Shown: piece by piece, positions 25,401 to 33,413 of the stretch
How the letters are laid out: each line of letters opens with the position of its first letter
How positions within the stretch are numbered: position 1 is the stretch's first letter
Source of the DNA: Bradyrhizobium cajani
GTDB taxonomy: Bacteria; Pseudomonadota; Alphaproteobacteria; Rhizobiales; Xanthobacteraceae
Length of the DNA: 64,000 nt
Direction of reading: 5' to 3'
Assembly (NCBI RefSeq): GCF_009759665.1
Contig: NZ_WQNE01000016.1
Coordinates: forward strand, 62,001-126,000
Program-made: the position numbers and the translations under genes
Notes under the pieces: generated by a model
Seen by the model: the letters and a program-made list of their open reading frames with translations, nothing else
What the model was told of the DNA's origin: nothing
Database searches by the model: none

Positions 25401-26088
25401 GGCGGTTGTCGAAGGCGAGCACGCCCTCCAGATCGGCGAGGATGGCGCGCTCGCCGGGATCGACGTTGAGGTGGAGACGGGTGGCGCTGCCGTCGGCGCT
25501 CGGGCCCGAGGAAATCCGGAACGGATAGCGGGTGCGGCCAACGGTGAAATTGCCGTCACCGCGCACCGAGCCGGCGAGCGAGCGGACATCGCCGGAGAAG
25601 ACGATGTCGTTCAATTCCAGCGTCGAGCGGCTGGCGGCGTCATGCAGGGCGATGCGGCCGGTGAGGTTCAGCCGCTCGATCGCCAGCGAAGCGAGATTGA
25701 ACGTGCCGCTCGCGGTCGACGGCAGGTCGACCCGCCCCTTGGCATCGAGGCCGAGATCCACCGCCATGCCGCCCAAGGTGAGCTCGGTGGCGCGCCACTC
25801 GCCACGCATCAAGGAGCCGAGGCTGAACTCGACGTCGAGCTTGTCGGCGCGCAGGCGGCCGAGATCATTGTTGCCGCCGAAGGTGACCGCGCGCAGCCGC
25901 AGCGTCGGCGCGGGCAACAGCCGCGCGTCCAGCTCACCCGCCACCCGCACCGACACACCGATGATCCGGGTCGCCTCTGCCTCGAACTGGGGCCGGAACT
26001 GGTTCCAGTCGACGAAGTAAGGCCCGATCAACGCGGCCAGCAGCGCAATGATGAAGGCAATCGCCAATCCGAGCAGCGTCGTCTGCAC
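22471..26088 (-). CDS. AsmA family protein (large envelope protein)
   Basis: A 1205-residue protein with a single N-terminal membrane anchor (about 5-27) followed by the AsmA opening FVDWNQFRPQFEAEATRIIGVSVRVAGELDARLLPAPTLRLR (in short: DW..F...FE.EA....G..V...G.....L.P.P.L). The remainder is a long beta-rich periplasmic repeat region, with AsmA_2-like C-terminal segments, then a Pro/Lys-rich tail of about 120 residues. AsmA-like proteins are bridge-like lipid-transfer candidates between the inner and outer membranes. A GTG start at 26088, preceded by GGGGAG, is preferred to a TTG six codons earlier. Confidence 0.88.
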   Translation of the reverse strand: MQTTLLGLAIAFIIALLAALIGPYFVDWNQFRPQFEAEATRIIGVSVRVAGELDARLLPAPTLRLRAVTFGGNNDLGRLRADKLDVEFSLGSLMRGEWRATELTLGGMAVDLGLDAKGRVDLPSTASGTFNLASLAIERLNLTGRIALHDAASRSTLELNDIVFSGDVRSLAGSVRGDGNFTVGRTRYPFRISSGPSADGSATRLHLNVDPGERAILADLEGVLAFDNRLPKFDGVLTLAVPAVKKAGEPGPTPWKLTTKLKADPAGAKFDQIDASFGPEDSALKLGGVGDLRFGTSPLLRAVLSARQVDADKLAARNDAEPLRVLPALRAGLAAIPQAPIPAQIEFNSDQIMLGARPLQNITAELRTDGRSWTFQRLELRAPGMTQLSLNGAAPGADSFSGRLSVESSDPDTLVAWLQGRSEVNRRSTRPLRLAGEVTIAANHLAIDRLKADIDGGAVEGRIDFAQTGASKGSRINAELKADRLDLDAAASFVRALAGPQGEWPEEARLSLDIGRAISAGQELRPFTAKLGYGPAALSLEQLRFGQAGGVTTEASGSFDRAKATGRLALKSSANSLRELTALIEPFAPSVRARFDAIAPPLPGATRLKLDLSLDKNAEHADRSDARVVLDLDAPQLKATATLAAQAPAAAIGGIDIDRLRNSDFTLDSKVSAPQAGALLALLGLDQVAAAGEGASQFEGKASGAWQKPLQVNAKLSGGGLDADAQGSFDWSASKGSASLRVRNVNLAPLFGTRPADKSVQSVNLSARVGLSGNRLTFDDLDSSTAGSHLRGRLTVTLDQEKSVDGEVGLDTLDLAPALAMAIGAAGRDSGEPLSAGLVNGWRGRIAFQALRGTLPGGIELRPVGGMIRGDGQSLALDGLKGGIGGGEMSASLDARNGANGLALNARIELSNVDATALRYRDLALPKGRASVQMALTSQGRSVAALTGALAGNGTVTLDAAEIAGLNPRAFEIAIRASDGGQVADDNRLRQLVEPALSAAPIAVSSAQIPFTIRDGRLRVGATQLEAKNARAIVSGGYDIPADQADIRASLTPIMTGLSGAPPEIQLFAAGPPDKLNRTIDLAPLSSWLAVRTIDRETRRLDAIERGEPPPATAALPTLVSPDPVPEPSVLDVPMPGRDPRRAPPKSKAAPTPKAPQAAPAVQSPPLASQQVTPLPPPIEVRPAPGPPPAKPKPKPPLVLTPQNP

Positions 26089-26227
26089 GGGTCTCCCCTC
26101 GGCCAAACCGGCACCCGGGCCAAACCTTGGCCCTGCAAACCTTGGCCTTGAGGCTTCAGGCGCGCCGGAACAGCCCCTTATATAGGGCGAAGTGTGGCGA
26201 AGTCACAGCGACTGTTGCGCGCGGAGG

Positions 26228-27487
26228 TTAACGCGCCCGGGCTCGCCAGCTCGCCGGTAGCCGCTTCAGGCCGCGCAGCACGAAGGTCGCCCGCCATTCC
26301 GGGTTCTCGATGTCGTCGATGCGCAAATCGGGCAGCCGCCGCAGCAGCGTCGCGATGGCGATCTCAGCCTCGATGCGGGCCAGCTGGGCCCCCAGGCAGA
26401 AATGGATGCCGCCGCCGAACGACAGCGGCTTGACGTTCGGCCTGGTGACGTCGAGCCGGTCGGGCCGGTCGGGATAGACCGCCGGGTCGCGGTTGGCCGA
26501 GCCGAGCAGGCACAGCACGGTCTCACCCTTGGGGATCTTGACGCCGCCGAGATCGTCGATGTCCTCCAGCGCGACGCGCCCGGTCATCTGCACCGAGGAA
26601 TCGTAGCGCAGGAATTCCTCGATGGCGCCCGCCATCAGTTCCGGCCGCGCCTTGAGCAGCGCGAGCTGGTCCGGATTGCGGTGCAGCGCGAGCAGGCCGT
26701 TGCCGATCAGATTGACGGTGGTCTCGTGGCCGGCCACGAACAGCAACATGATATTCGCAGTCAATTCCTCGTTGGTGAGCTTGTTGCCGTCCTCCTCGGC
26801 CTGCACGAGCTGGGTGATGAGATCGTCTCCGGGGTTGCGGCGGCGCAGCTCGAACAATTGCTGGAAATACATCTGCGCCATCAGGTTGCGCGCGTTGCCC
26901 TGCTTGATCTCGTCCGGCGTCATGGGGACAGGATCCAGGATTCGCACGCCATCGCTCGAGCCCTTGTGGAACGCCTCGCGGTGCTCTTCCGGGATGCCAA
27001 GCATGTCGCAGATGATCGTGACCGGCAGGCGGAAGGCGAAATCCCCGATCAGGTCCATGTGGCCGCGATCGATCATCGCATCGAGCGTCTGATCGACGAT
27101 TTCCTGGATCCGCGGCCGCATGTCCTCCACGCGCCGCGCGGTGAAAGCCTTCACCACGAGGCCACGCAATCGGGTGTGATCCGGCGGATCAGCCTGGAGC
27201 ATCGTGTGGCCCAAATTCCGAAAGACCGGCTCCTCCATGATGTTCGGACCGTAGCGGCGCTTGGAGCGCTCGACGAAATCCTTGCCGAAGCGCTTGTCGC
27301 GCATCACGAGGCTGACATCGGCGTGGCGGCTGGCGACGAACTGGCCGAACGGCGTCACATGGATCGGGTCGATCGTGCGCAGCCGGTCGTAATGCGGATA
27401 GGGATCGCGGATGAAATCCGGCGACAGCGGGTTGAACAACGGATCGCCGCCGGCGCCTTGGTTCGCGCCTTGCACTTGCTCGTTCAT
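26228..27487 (-). CDS. Cytochrome P450
   Basis: A 419-residue class I bacterial P450. I-helix AGHETT (acid/threonine pair for oxygen activation), K-helix ExxR in EEFLRYD, and the haem-binding loop FGGGIHFCLGAQLAR with the axial Cys near residue 365. The N-terminal FNPLSPDFIRDPYPHYDRLR pattern is that of CYP107/CYP1xx-like soluble P450s. ATG 27487 is preferred to a longer in-frame start because GAGG precedes it and because it leaves the operator outside the gene. No ferredoxin or reductase is adjacent. Divergent from a TetR regulator. Substrate unknown. Confidence 0.94.
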   Translation of the reverse strand: MNEQVQGANQGAGGDPLFNPLSPDFIRDPYPHYDRLRTIDPIHVTPFGQFVASRHADVSLVMRDKRFGKDFVERSKRRYGPNIMEEPVFRNLGHTMLQADPPDHTRLRGLVVKAFTARRVEDMRPRIQEIVDQTLDAMIDRGHMDLIGDFAFRLPVTIICDMLGIPEEHREAFHKGSSDGVRILDPVPMTPDEIKQGNARNLMAQMYFQQLFELRRRNPGDDLITQLVQAEEDGNKLTNEELTANIMLLFVAGHETTVNLIGNGLLALHRNPDQLALLKARPELMAGAIEEFLRYDSSVQMTGRVALEDIDDLGGVKIPKGETVLCLLGSANRDPAVYPDRPDRLDVTRPNVKPLSFGGGIHFCLGAQLARIEAEIAIATLLRRLPDLRIDDIENPEWRATFVLRGLKRLPASWRARAR

Positions 27488-27573
27488 GGAGACCTCAATC
27501 GGTTGCCGCATGACACGAATACGCCGATCGCAGCCCCACAGCCCGGCGTAACCATCCCTGGATCTTATCAAAT

Positions 27574-27591
27574 CGATACATTGTTGTATCG
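27574..27591. promoter_or_regulatory. Operator between P450 and TetR genes
   Basis: CGATACATTGTTGTATCG consists of perfect 7-bp arms CGATACA/TGTATCG around a 4-bp spacer. It is the only strong palindrome in the 131-bp divergent intergenic region, 28 bp before the tetR ATG and 87 bp before the P450 ATG, as expected for a TetR-family operator controlling both genes. Binding is inferred. Confidence 0.7.
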
Positions 27592-27618
27592 AGTTGCATT
27601 CTGCCCTAGGCTACCGGA

Positions 27619-28230
27619 ATGTCAAGGGTGAGAACCAGGCCGACCAGGGACGATACGCGCGACAGGCTGTTCGAGGCGGCCGCCCGCGTGTTCGAGGAGG
27701 ACGGTATCGGCGGCGCCAGCATCGAGGCGATCGCGGCGGCCGCCGGCTTCACCCGCGGCGCGTTCTATTCCAACTTCAAGAGCAAGGACGAATTGATCAT
27801 CGCCATGCTCGAGGACCATGTCGCCCAGTCGATCCGGCGCAACCTCGACATCCTCGCTCAGCACGACAATCTCGACGATTTCATCGCGGCATTGAGGACG
27901 ATGGATCGCAGCAAGCAGGATCCGCTCGGCCGTTCGCCCCTGCTGCACATGGAGATGATCCTGTTCGTCGCGCGCGCCGAGAAGCGTCGCCCCGAGCTTG
28001 CCAAGCGCCTGCGCGCGCGGCGCAAGCTGGTTGCCGACATCATCGAGGCGACGCTGAAGGGGAACGGCAGAGGCCACACGCTGAACCCGCCCTGGATGGC
28101 CTCCGTCGTGCTGGCGCTGGAGGACGGTTTTCGCCTGCACCGGCTGATCGATCCCGAGACCACGCCGTCCGACAGCTTCCTGCGCGCCATCACGGATTTG
28201 CGGCGGAGGACGGGGCTGGCGTCGGAGTAG
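27619..28230 (+). CDS. TetR/AcrR family transcriptional regulator
   Basis: A 203-residue repressor. N-terminal HTH: TRDRLFEAAARVFEEDGIGGASIEAIAAAAGFTRGAFYSNFKSKDELI, in short the A...F...G......IA..AG.T.GAFY.NF..K.EL pattern. The remaining 150 residues are the helical ligand-binding domain, ending RTGLASE. It most likely represses the divergent P450 gene and itself through the palindrome at 27574-27591; the inducing ligand may be the P450 substrate. Confidence 0.93.
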   Translation: MSRVRTRPTRDDTRDRLFEAAARVFEEDGIGGASIEAIAAAAGFTRGAFYSNFKSKDELIIAMLEDHVAQSIRRNLDILAQHDNLDDFIAALRTMDRSKQDPLGRSPLLHMEMILFVARAEKRRPELAKRLRARRKLVADIIEATLKGNGRGHTLNPPWMASVVLALEDGFRLHRLIDPETTPSDSFLRAITDLRRRTGLASE

Positions 28231-28570
28231 GCAGAATCGGACAAGGCATGTCCGCTCCGGGACCGAAGCCTGGTCGCGCTCCATCGCGATGGTCGCACAA
28301 GAGCCTGCCGCTGCAATCGCCGCAAAACGTTTTCACAAGCGATTTCAACGTAGTCTGGTGCCCTCCCGTGCGATTTCCGTTCGATAGCTTGCCAACGCAT
28401 CGCCGGCCCGTCGTGCGTTTGCGAAAGCGCGCGCCGGCTTGAAGCAGGATCGGACAAAGCGCGGCCGCTTCAGGAAATACGCCGCGCCTTTGCGGCCATA
28501 GAACACGCGCCGACCCGTACAAATACGGACAATTGATCGAAATCCTGACGCGATCGAGAGGAGCCACGCC
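28231..28570. other. Intergenic region, no gene supported
   Basis: About 340 bp between the tetR-like and araC-like genes. It holds a short inverted repeat CCGTA-CAAA-TACGG (28515-28528) about 45 bp before the araC-like start, and one isolated GCAATCGC (28313-28320). No reading frame with coding character and no terminator with a T-run were found. Confidence 0.5.
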
Positions 28571-29524
28571 ATGACCGGGAGCACCATGCGCAATGCCTCG
28601 CACAACGGCTTGCCACCCGCGGCCGGCGCACTGCCGGACGACAGCTCGACGTCCGACCGACGCGCCGCCGGCGCGGAGATGGCGCGCGTGCTCAGGACCG
28701 AACCATTTCGCATGGCGCTGGACTCCTCCGGTGCCGGCATCGCCCACTGGAAACATGATCCGCTACACGACATCGTCGAGCCCATGAGCCACCACGTCAT
28801 CATGGCCTACAACGGCGTGATGCAGCGCATGGAACGGCGGTCGGGAAAGTCGGTCGCGATCGGCACGTTTCGTCCCGGGGTCCTGATCATCATTCCGGAA
28901 GGATCGAGCTCCCGATGGGACATTCCGAAGCCCGTCGATGTGGTCCAGCTCTATCTTCCCGATGCAACGCTGAAGCGCGTTGCGGACGAAGCCCGGACCA
29001 CCGGACCGGCCGACCTGCTGGAGCGAACGGCGCATCCCGACCCCATCACATCGCGACTGCTCCTGAGCGCAGCGGACGCGCTGGAGGGCCATGGCGCGCT
29101 GGACAATCTGTTCCGGCATCAGCTGACCGATCTTCTGGCCACGCGCCTTCTGGCTGCGCATGCGGGGTCGCCGACCGCGTTCCAGCCGACCGTGGGCGGG
29201 CTGTCGCCGAAGGTTTTGCTCCGCGCGATCGAGCGGTTGCGCTCGGACAGCGATGCGGATGTCTCGCTCGATGCGCTGGCGTCCGATGCCGGTCTGTCGC
29301 GCTTTCACTTCTGCCGTGCCTTCAAGGAAAGCACCGGCCTGTCCCCGCATTCCTGGCTGCGCCAGCACCGGCTCGAAGAGGCCATGAAGATGCTGCGCGA
29401 CAGCGACGAAGCGGTCGTCTCGATCGCGGCCGCGCTCGGCTATTCCTCGCAGACGGCGTTCGCCGCCGCCTTCCGGAAGCTGACCGGCGAGAGCCCGAGC
29501 GACTGGCGCAGGCGCCAGCGTTAG
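28571..29524 (+). CDS. AraC family transcriptional regulator
   Basis: A 317-residue regulator. The C-terminal ~100 residues hold the two helix-turn-helix motifs of the family: SLDALASDAGLSRFHFCRAFKESTGLSPHSWLRQHRLEEA and VVSIAAALGYSSQTAFAAAFRKLTGESPSDWRRR (in short: ...A..AGLS..HF.R.FK...G.SP..., ...IA...GY.SQ..F...F....G..P..WR). The N-terminal 200 residues are an unclassified sensing domain. GAGAGGAG precedes the ATG. It heads a plus-strand block of metabolic and efflux genes, and paired putative binding half-sites occur right after it and again near 37.0 kb. Confidence 0.92.
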   Translation: MTGSTMRNASHNGLPPAAGALPDDSSTSDRRAAGAEMARVLRTEPFRMALDSSGAGIAHWKHDPLHDIVEPMSHHVIMAYNGVMQRMERRSGKSVAIGTFRPGVLIIIPEGSSSRWDIPKPVDVVQLYLPDATLKRVADEARTTGPADLLERTAHPDPITSRLLLSAADALEGHGALDNLFRHQLTDLLATRLLAAHAGSPTAFQPTVGGLSPKVLLRAIERLRSDSDADVSLDALASDAGLSRFHFCRAFKESTGLSPHSWLRQHRLEEAMKMLRDSDEAVVSIAAALGYSSQTAFAAAFRKLTGESPSDWRRRQR

Positions 29525-29526
29525 CA

Positions 29527-29596
29527 GCAATCGCGCTGTAGCCATGGCAATCGCTCTGGCGCAGCGGCAGATCCGATCCGTTAAACCATCATCATG
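29527..29596 (+). promoter_or_regulatory. Putative AraC-type regulatory module, copy 1
   Basis: Direct repeats GCAATCGC at 29527-29534 and 29547-29554 are 20 bp apart, two helical turns, as expected for AraC-family half-sites. The downstream GCAGCGGCAGA and GATCCGTTA...CCATCA segments are shared with copy 2 near 37.0 kb. Over 29521-29596 versus 36991-37066 I count 63 of 76 identical bases without gaps, while flanking sequence is unrelated. Regulatory role is inferred from this conservation. Confidence 0.55.
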
Positions 29597-29622
29597 TCCA
29601 GACCAATCGAGGGAGACTGGAG

Positions 29623-29913
29623 ATGACCTGGAAAAACTTCATCAGCCGGCGGGTGATCGCGTCGCGCCGCAGGGGCCTTGCGACCGCAACTTTGTACGGA
29701 CTCTCGCTGGCCGTTCGCTTCACGTCGGCAACGGGCGAGGAGGTGGAGATTCCGGCGCACTCCATGCACCCGGCATACCCGCTGCTGTCCATCATGACAC
29801 GGGATAGCCCCGGCCTTCCCTACCAGGACTGGGGCCCGAGGGCGGCTCAGTCGGTCGTCTTTCGCGAGGGCTGGCCGTCGAGTTCGCCGCTGTCGCGCTG
29901 CGTAGCGCCTTAA
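29623..29913 (+). pseudogene. Decayed alpha/beta hydrolase (chloroperoxidase-like) remnant
   Basis: An open frame of 96 codons whose C-terminal third (from 29794) reads MTRDSPGLPYQDWGPRAAQSVVF, followed by REGWPSS. This corresponds to the N-terminal strand pair and oxyanion region of non-haem chloroperoxidase/arylesterase hydrolases (TTRDGT.I.YKDWG....PVVF.HGWP). The His of HGWP is replaced and the frame ends before the nucleophile elbow and catalytic acid and His. The first half (FISRRVIAS...GLATATLYGLSLA) vaguely resembles a Tat signal. It could instead be a short unrelated gene; GGGAGACTGGAG precedes the ATG. Confidence 0.45.
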
Positions 29914-30022
29914 GACCAGCGATTCATTTCACCTCTTCGTGCCATCGCCGAACGCTGCCCTGAGCCGAGCAGCGACGGCTCGCGCACGGACTTTCGAAAC
30001 GCAGAGATCAAGGAGTAGACCC

Positions 30023-31240
30023 ATGCGAATAGTCATCATCGGCGCCGGCTTCGCCGGCATGTATGCCGCCCTTTCCGCAGCGCGCCTGCGCGAGATCCAG
30101 GGCGTCTCGCCAGACCAGCTCGAGATCGCGCTGGTTGCCCCCGAGCCCACGCTCGTGGTTCGCCCGCGGCTCTATGAACCGAAGCCCGAGACCCTGACGG
30201 CGCCCCTGCTCGACGTGCTCGGGGCCATCGACGTCACCTTTGTGCAAGGCATCGCCGAGACGGTCGACACCAAATCCTGCATGGTGAAGATCGCCACCGC
30301 GAAGGGCACGAAGAAGACGCTGTCATACGACCGCCTCGTCGTGACCACCGGCAGCCGGCTGTTCCGTCCGAACATTCCGGGCCTTGCCGAACACGGCTTC
30401 AGCGTCGATTCACTCGACGATGCGATCGCGCTCGACAAGCACTTGCATGGCCTCGCCAGGCGGCCGGCCAGGAACGGGCGCGACACGGTCGTCGTCGCCG
30501 GCGGCGGCTTCACCGGCATCGAGGCGGCCACCGAAATGCCGGCGCGGCTTCGCGACATCCTCGGCGCGAACGCGAGGACCCGCGTCATCATCGTCGAGCG
30601 CAACAACGCGATCGCGCCCGACATGGGCGCCGGACCGCGGCCCGTCATCGAGGACGCCCTTCACAGGCTCGGCGTGGAAACCCGCCTCGGTGCCGGTGTC
30701 GCCTCGCTCGACGAATCCGGCGTCACCCTGTCCAGCGGCGAACACATCGAGACCGAGACCGTGATCTGGGCGGCGGGCATTCGTGCGGCGCCTCTGACGG
30801 CACAGATTCCCGCCGAGCGCGACAATTTCGGCCGCTTGCTGGTCGATCGCTGCTTGCAGGTGCCGGGCGTTCAGGGCGTCTTCGCGGCCGGCGATGCGGC
30901 GCGTGCCGCCTGCGACGACGAGGGCAATTACGCGCTGATGTCGTGCCAGCACGCGACGCGGATGGGCGCCTTCGCCGGCAACAATGCCGCGGCCGAGCTG
31001 CTCGGCCTTGCGACCAGGCCCTACCACCAGAAGGGCTACGTCACCTGCCTCGACCTCGGCGGAGCCGGCGCGCTGTTCACGCGCGGCTGGGAACGCGAGG
31101 TGACAATGGTCGGCGACGTCGCCAAGAAGACCAAGCAGGAGATCAACACCGTCTGGATCTATCCGCCGAAGGCGGAGCGCGCCGCAGCGCTCGCCTCGGC
31201 CGATCCGGAGCGTGTGACCGACGTGACGGGCTTCCTCTAG
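30023..31240 (+). CDS. FAD-dependent oxidoreductase, type II NADH dehydrogenase-like
   Basis: A 405-residue two-dinucleotide-binding flavoprotein. FAD-binding IIGAGFAGMYAALSA at the N-terminus, a second nucleotide motif VVVAGGGFTGIEAATEM near residue 155 for NAD(P)H, and GVFAAGDAAR near residue 290 for the flavin ribityl. It matches Ndh/FSP-like quinone reductases in layout but lacks an obvious C-terminal membrane helix. GGAG lies before ATG 30023. It starts the run of apparently intact genes downstream of the AraC regulator. Confidence 0.85.
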   Translation: MRIVIIGAGFAGMYAALSAARLREIQGVSPDQLEIALVAPEPTLVVRPRLYEPKPETLTAPLLDVLGAIDVTFVQGIAETVDTKSCMVKIATAKGTKKTLSYDRLVVTTGSRLFRPNIPGLAEHGFSVDSLDDAIALDKHLHGLARRPARNGRDTVVVAGGGFTGIEAATEMPARLRDILGANARTRVIIVERNNAIAPDMGAGPRPVIEDALHRLGVETRLGAGVASLDESGVTLSSGEHIETETVIWAAGIRAAPLTAQIPAERDNFGRLLVDRCLQVPGVQGVFAAGDAARAACDDEGNYALMSCQHATRMGAFAGNNAAAELLGLATRPYHQKGYVTCLDLGGAGALFTRGWEREVTMVGDVAKKTKQEINTVWIYPPKAERAAALASADPERVTDVTGFL

Positions 31241-31319
31241 ACCCTTCATGCAAAACGGGGCCGCGCCTCGCCGCGAGGCGCAGCCCGCTCACCCTGGATC
31301 ACCCTGGAGCTCGACCACG

Positions 31320-32111
31320 ATGAAACACGAGACCGTGCGCACCAGCGCATTCGCGATGCCGCTGACGAACCCGGCGTTTCCGCCCGGCCCCTACCGCTTC
31401 GTCGACCGCGAATATTTCATTATCCAGTATCGGACCGATCCCGAGGCGCTGCGCCGAATCGTGCCCGAGCCGCTCGTGCTCACCGAACCCGTTGTGAACT
31501 ACGAGTTCATTCGCATGCCCGACTCAACCGGTTTCGGCGACTACACCGAAAGCGGCCAAGTTGTCCCGGTGAGTTACCAAGGCCAGGCCGGGAGCTTCGT
31601 CCACCAGATGTTCCTGAATGACCATCCGCCGATCGCCGGCGGGCGCGAATTGTGGGGTTTCCCCAAGAAGCTGGCGCAGCCGAAGCTCGCGGTCGAGATC
31701 GACACGCTGGTCGGGACCTTGAACTACGGCTCGGTCCGCATTGCGACCGGCACCATGGGCTACAAGCATCGCGCACTCGATGCCGCTGCCGAAGCGAAGA
31801 AACTCGGCGCCCCGAATTTCCTGCTCAAGGTCATTCCGCATGTCGACGGCACGGCGCGCATCTGCGAGCTGGTGAGGTTCCATTGCGAAGACATCACCGT
31901 GAAGGGCGCGTGGACCGGGCCGGCGGCGCTCGACCTCTGCGCGCATGCACTCGCGCCCGTCGCCGAGTTGCCGGTGCTGCAGGTGCTGTCAGCCAAGCAT
32001 GTGGTGGCCGATCTCACCCTCGGGCTCGGCACCGTCGTGCACGACTATCTGTCGCCGGGCGTGTCCGAACGACGGCGTGCATCGAATTCCGAAATCTTGA
32101 TCGCCGGCTGA
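31320..32111 (+). CDS. adc: Acetoacetate decarboxylase family protein
   Basis: A 263-residue protein converting acetoacetate to acetone and CO2 if it follows the family reaction. The Schiff-base lysine pair is visible in GGRELWGFPKKLAQPKL (Lys116/Lys117, equivalent to Lys115/Lys116 of the Clostridium enzyme), and the N-terminal YRFVDREYFIIQYRTDPEALRRIVPEPL region is typical. It lies between a flavoprotein and a patatin gene and two genes before 3-hydroxybutyrate dehydrogenase, so the cluster handles ketone bodies. Some ADC-fold proteins are not decarboxylases; both key lysines are present here. Confidence 0.92.
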   Translation: MKHETVRTSAFAMPLTNPAFPPGPYRFVDREYFIIQYRTDPEALRRIVPEPLVLTEPVVNYEFIRMPDSTGFGDYTESGQVVPVSYQGQAGSFVHQMFLNDHPPIAGGRELWGFPKKLAQPKLAVEIDTLVGTLNYGSVRIATGTMGYKHRALDAAAEAKKLGAPNFLLKVIPHVDGTARICELVRFHCEDITVKGAWTGPAALDLCAHALAPVAELPVLQVLSAKHVVADLTLGLGTVVHDYLSPGVSERRRASNSEILIAG

Positions 32112-32143
32112 CAGGGTCGGCCGCAATGGAGGGAGTTCTGGCA

Positions 32144-33316
32144 ATGTTGGACGTGACCCGGGAGCCAATCGATTCCGCGCAGCAGATCAAGCCGCTGCCT
32201 TACGATGTCGTTGCGCTGGTCCTTCAGGGCGGCGGCGCGCTCGGGGCCTATCAGGCAGGGGTCTACGAGGGCCTGCATGAGGCCGGCATCCGGCCGAACT
32301 GGCTTGCCGGCATTTCGATCGGTGCGCTCAACGCCGCGATCATCGCGGGCTCGCCCGAGGACGAGCGCGTCGAGCGGCTGCGCGAGTTCTGGGAGACCAT
32401 TTGCGCCTTCTCGATCGAGTGGCCCGCGGGCGAGGGGCTGGCCAATGCCCTGCCCTTTGCATTCGACATCAGCTCGGTGCGGAACGCGCTGGCGGCGACG
32501 CGGGCCCTGGTCCAGGGCCAGCCAGGCTTCTTCAAGCCGCGCTTCCCGCCACCGCTCTGGTCGCCATTCGCGGGTGATGCGGCAACCAGCTTCTACGACA
32601 CGGCACCGCTGCACGCGACCCTGGAGCGGCTCGTCGACTTCGACCGGTTGAACTCGGGCGATGTTCGCGTCAGCGTCGGCGCGGTCAACGTCCGCACCGG
32701 CAACCTGACCTATTTCGACACCGTCGAGCGCCGGCTGGGACCGAAGCATTTCATGGCCTCCGGCGCCCTGCCGCCGGGATTCCCCGCCGTCGAAATCGAG
32801 GGCGAGCACTACTGGGACGGCGGCGTCGTCTCCAACACGCCGCTTTCTCGCGTGCTCTCGGGCGACGCGCGCGACTCGCTGACGTTCCAGATCGACCTCT
32901 GGTCGGCCAAGGGCCGCGTTCCCTACGATATGATGGAAGTGTCGAGCCGTCAGAAGGACATTCAGTATTCGAGCCGCACGCGCGCCGTCACCGACCAGGT
33001 GCTGCAAATGCAGAAGATGCGTCAGGCGCTCCAGCGAACGATCGACAAATTGCCGGAGGCGGCGAAGCAGGAACCGGAGATCCGCACCATCGCCGATATG
33101 GCCCGCCATCGCTCCTACAACATCGTCCACCTGATCTATCAGACCAAGCTCAACGAGGGCCATTCGAGAGACTACGAGTTCGGGCTGAGCGCGATGCGCA
33201 GGCATTGGCAGAGCGGACTGGAGGACATCCGCCGCACGCTCTCCGACCGGCGCCGTCTCGACCCGCCGCCGCCCGAACTCGGGATCGTAACCCACGACAT
33301 CCATCGCCGCGACTGA
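32144..33316 (+). CDS. Patatin-like phospholipase with DUF3734 C-terminal domain
   Basis: A 390-residue lipid acyl hydrolase. N-terminal patatin domain: oxyanion GGGALGAYQAG, nucleophile Ser58 in GISIGA, and catalytic Asp225 in WDGGVVSN, so the Ser-Asp dyad is intact. The C-terminal ~130 residues (RVPYDMMEVSSRQKDIQYSSR onward) match DUF3734, common in rhizobial patatins. ATG 32144 is chosen because GGAGGGAG is well placed; an ATG at 32126 is possible. No signal peptide is seen, so it is probably cytoplasmic. It is next to 3-hydroxybutyrate dehydrogenase, which suggests a role in storage-lipid or PHB turnover. Confidence 0.92.
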   Translation: MLDVTREPIDSAQQIKPLPYDVVALVLQGGGALGAYQAGVYEGLHEAGIRPNWLAGISIGALNAAIIAGSPEDERVERLREFWETICAFSIEWPAGEGLANALPFAFDISSVRNALAATRALVQGQPGFFKPRFPPPLWSPFAGDAATSFYDTAPLHATLERLVDFDRLNSGDVRVSVGAVNVRTGNLTYFDTVERRLGPKHFMASGALPPGFPAVEIEGEHYWDGGVVSNTPLSRVLSGDARDSLTFQIDLWSAKGRVPYDMMEVSSRQKDIQYSSRTRAVTDQVLQMQKMRQALQRTIDKLPEAAKQEPEIRTIADMARHRSYNIVHLIYQTKLNEGHSRDYEFGLSAMRRHWQSGLEDIRRTLSDRRRLDPPPPELGIVTHDIHRRD

Positions 33317-33413
33317 GCAGGCGCCGCCGGCCCGGAAGAAATGCCATGTCGAACATCAGGCCCGACATGAACGACAGCGCACGGCAACTGAACAATTGCA
33401 GAAAGGACATCCC

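Noticed and set aside
22132..26151. A 1339-codon plus-strand frame opposite the AsmA-like gene
   Set aside because: It is the mirror of a GC-rich gene: Arg/Ala/Gln-rich, no domain. The minus-strand AsmA protein has clear family features and an anchor.
28313..28320. A single GCAATCGC before the AraC gene, possible autoregulatory site
   Set aside because: No second copy 20 bp away; an 8-mer is expected by chance about once in this length of GC-rich DNA.
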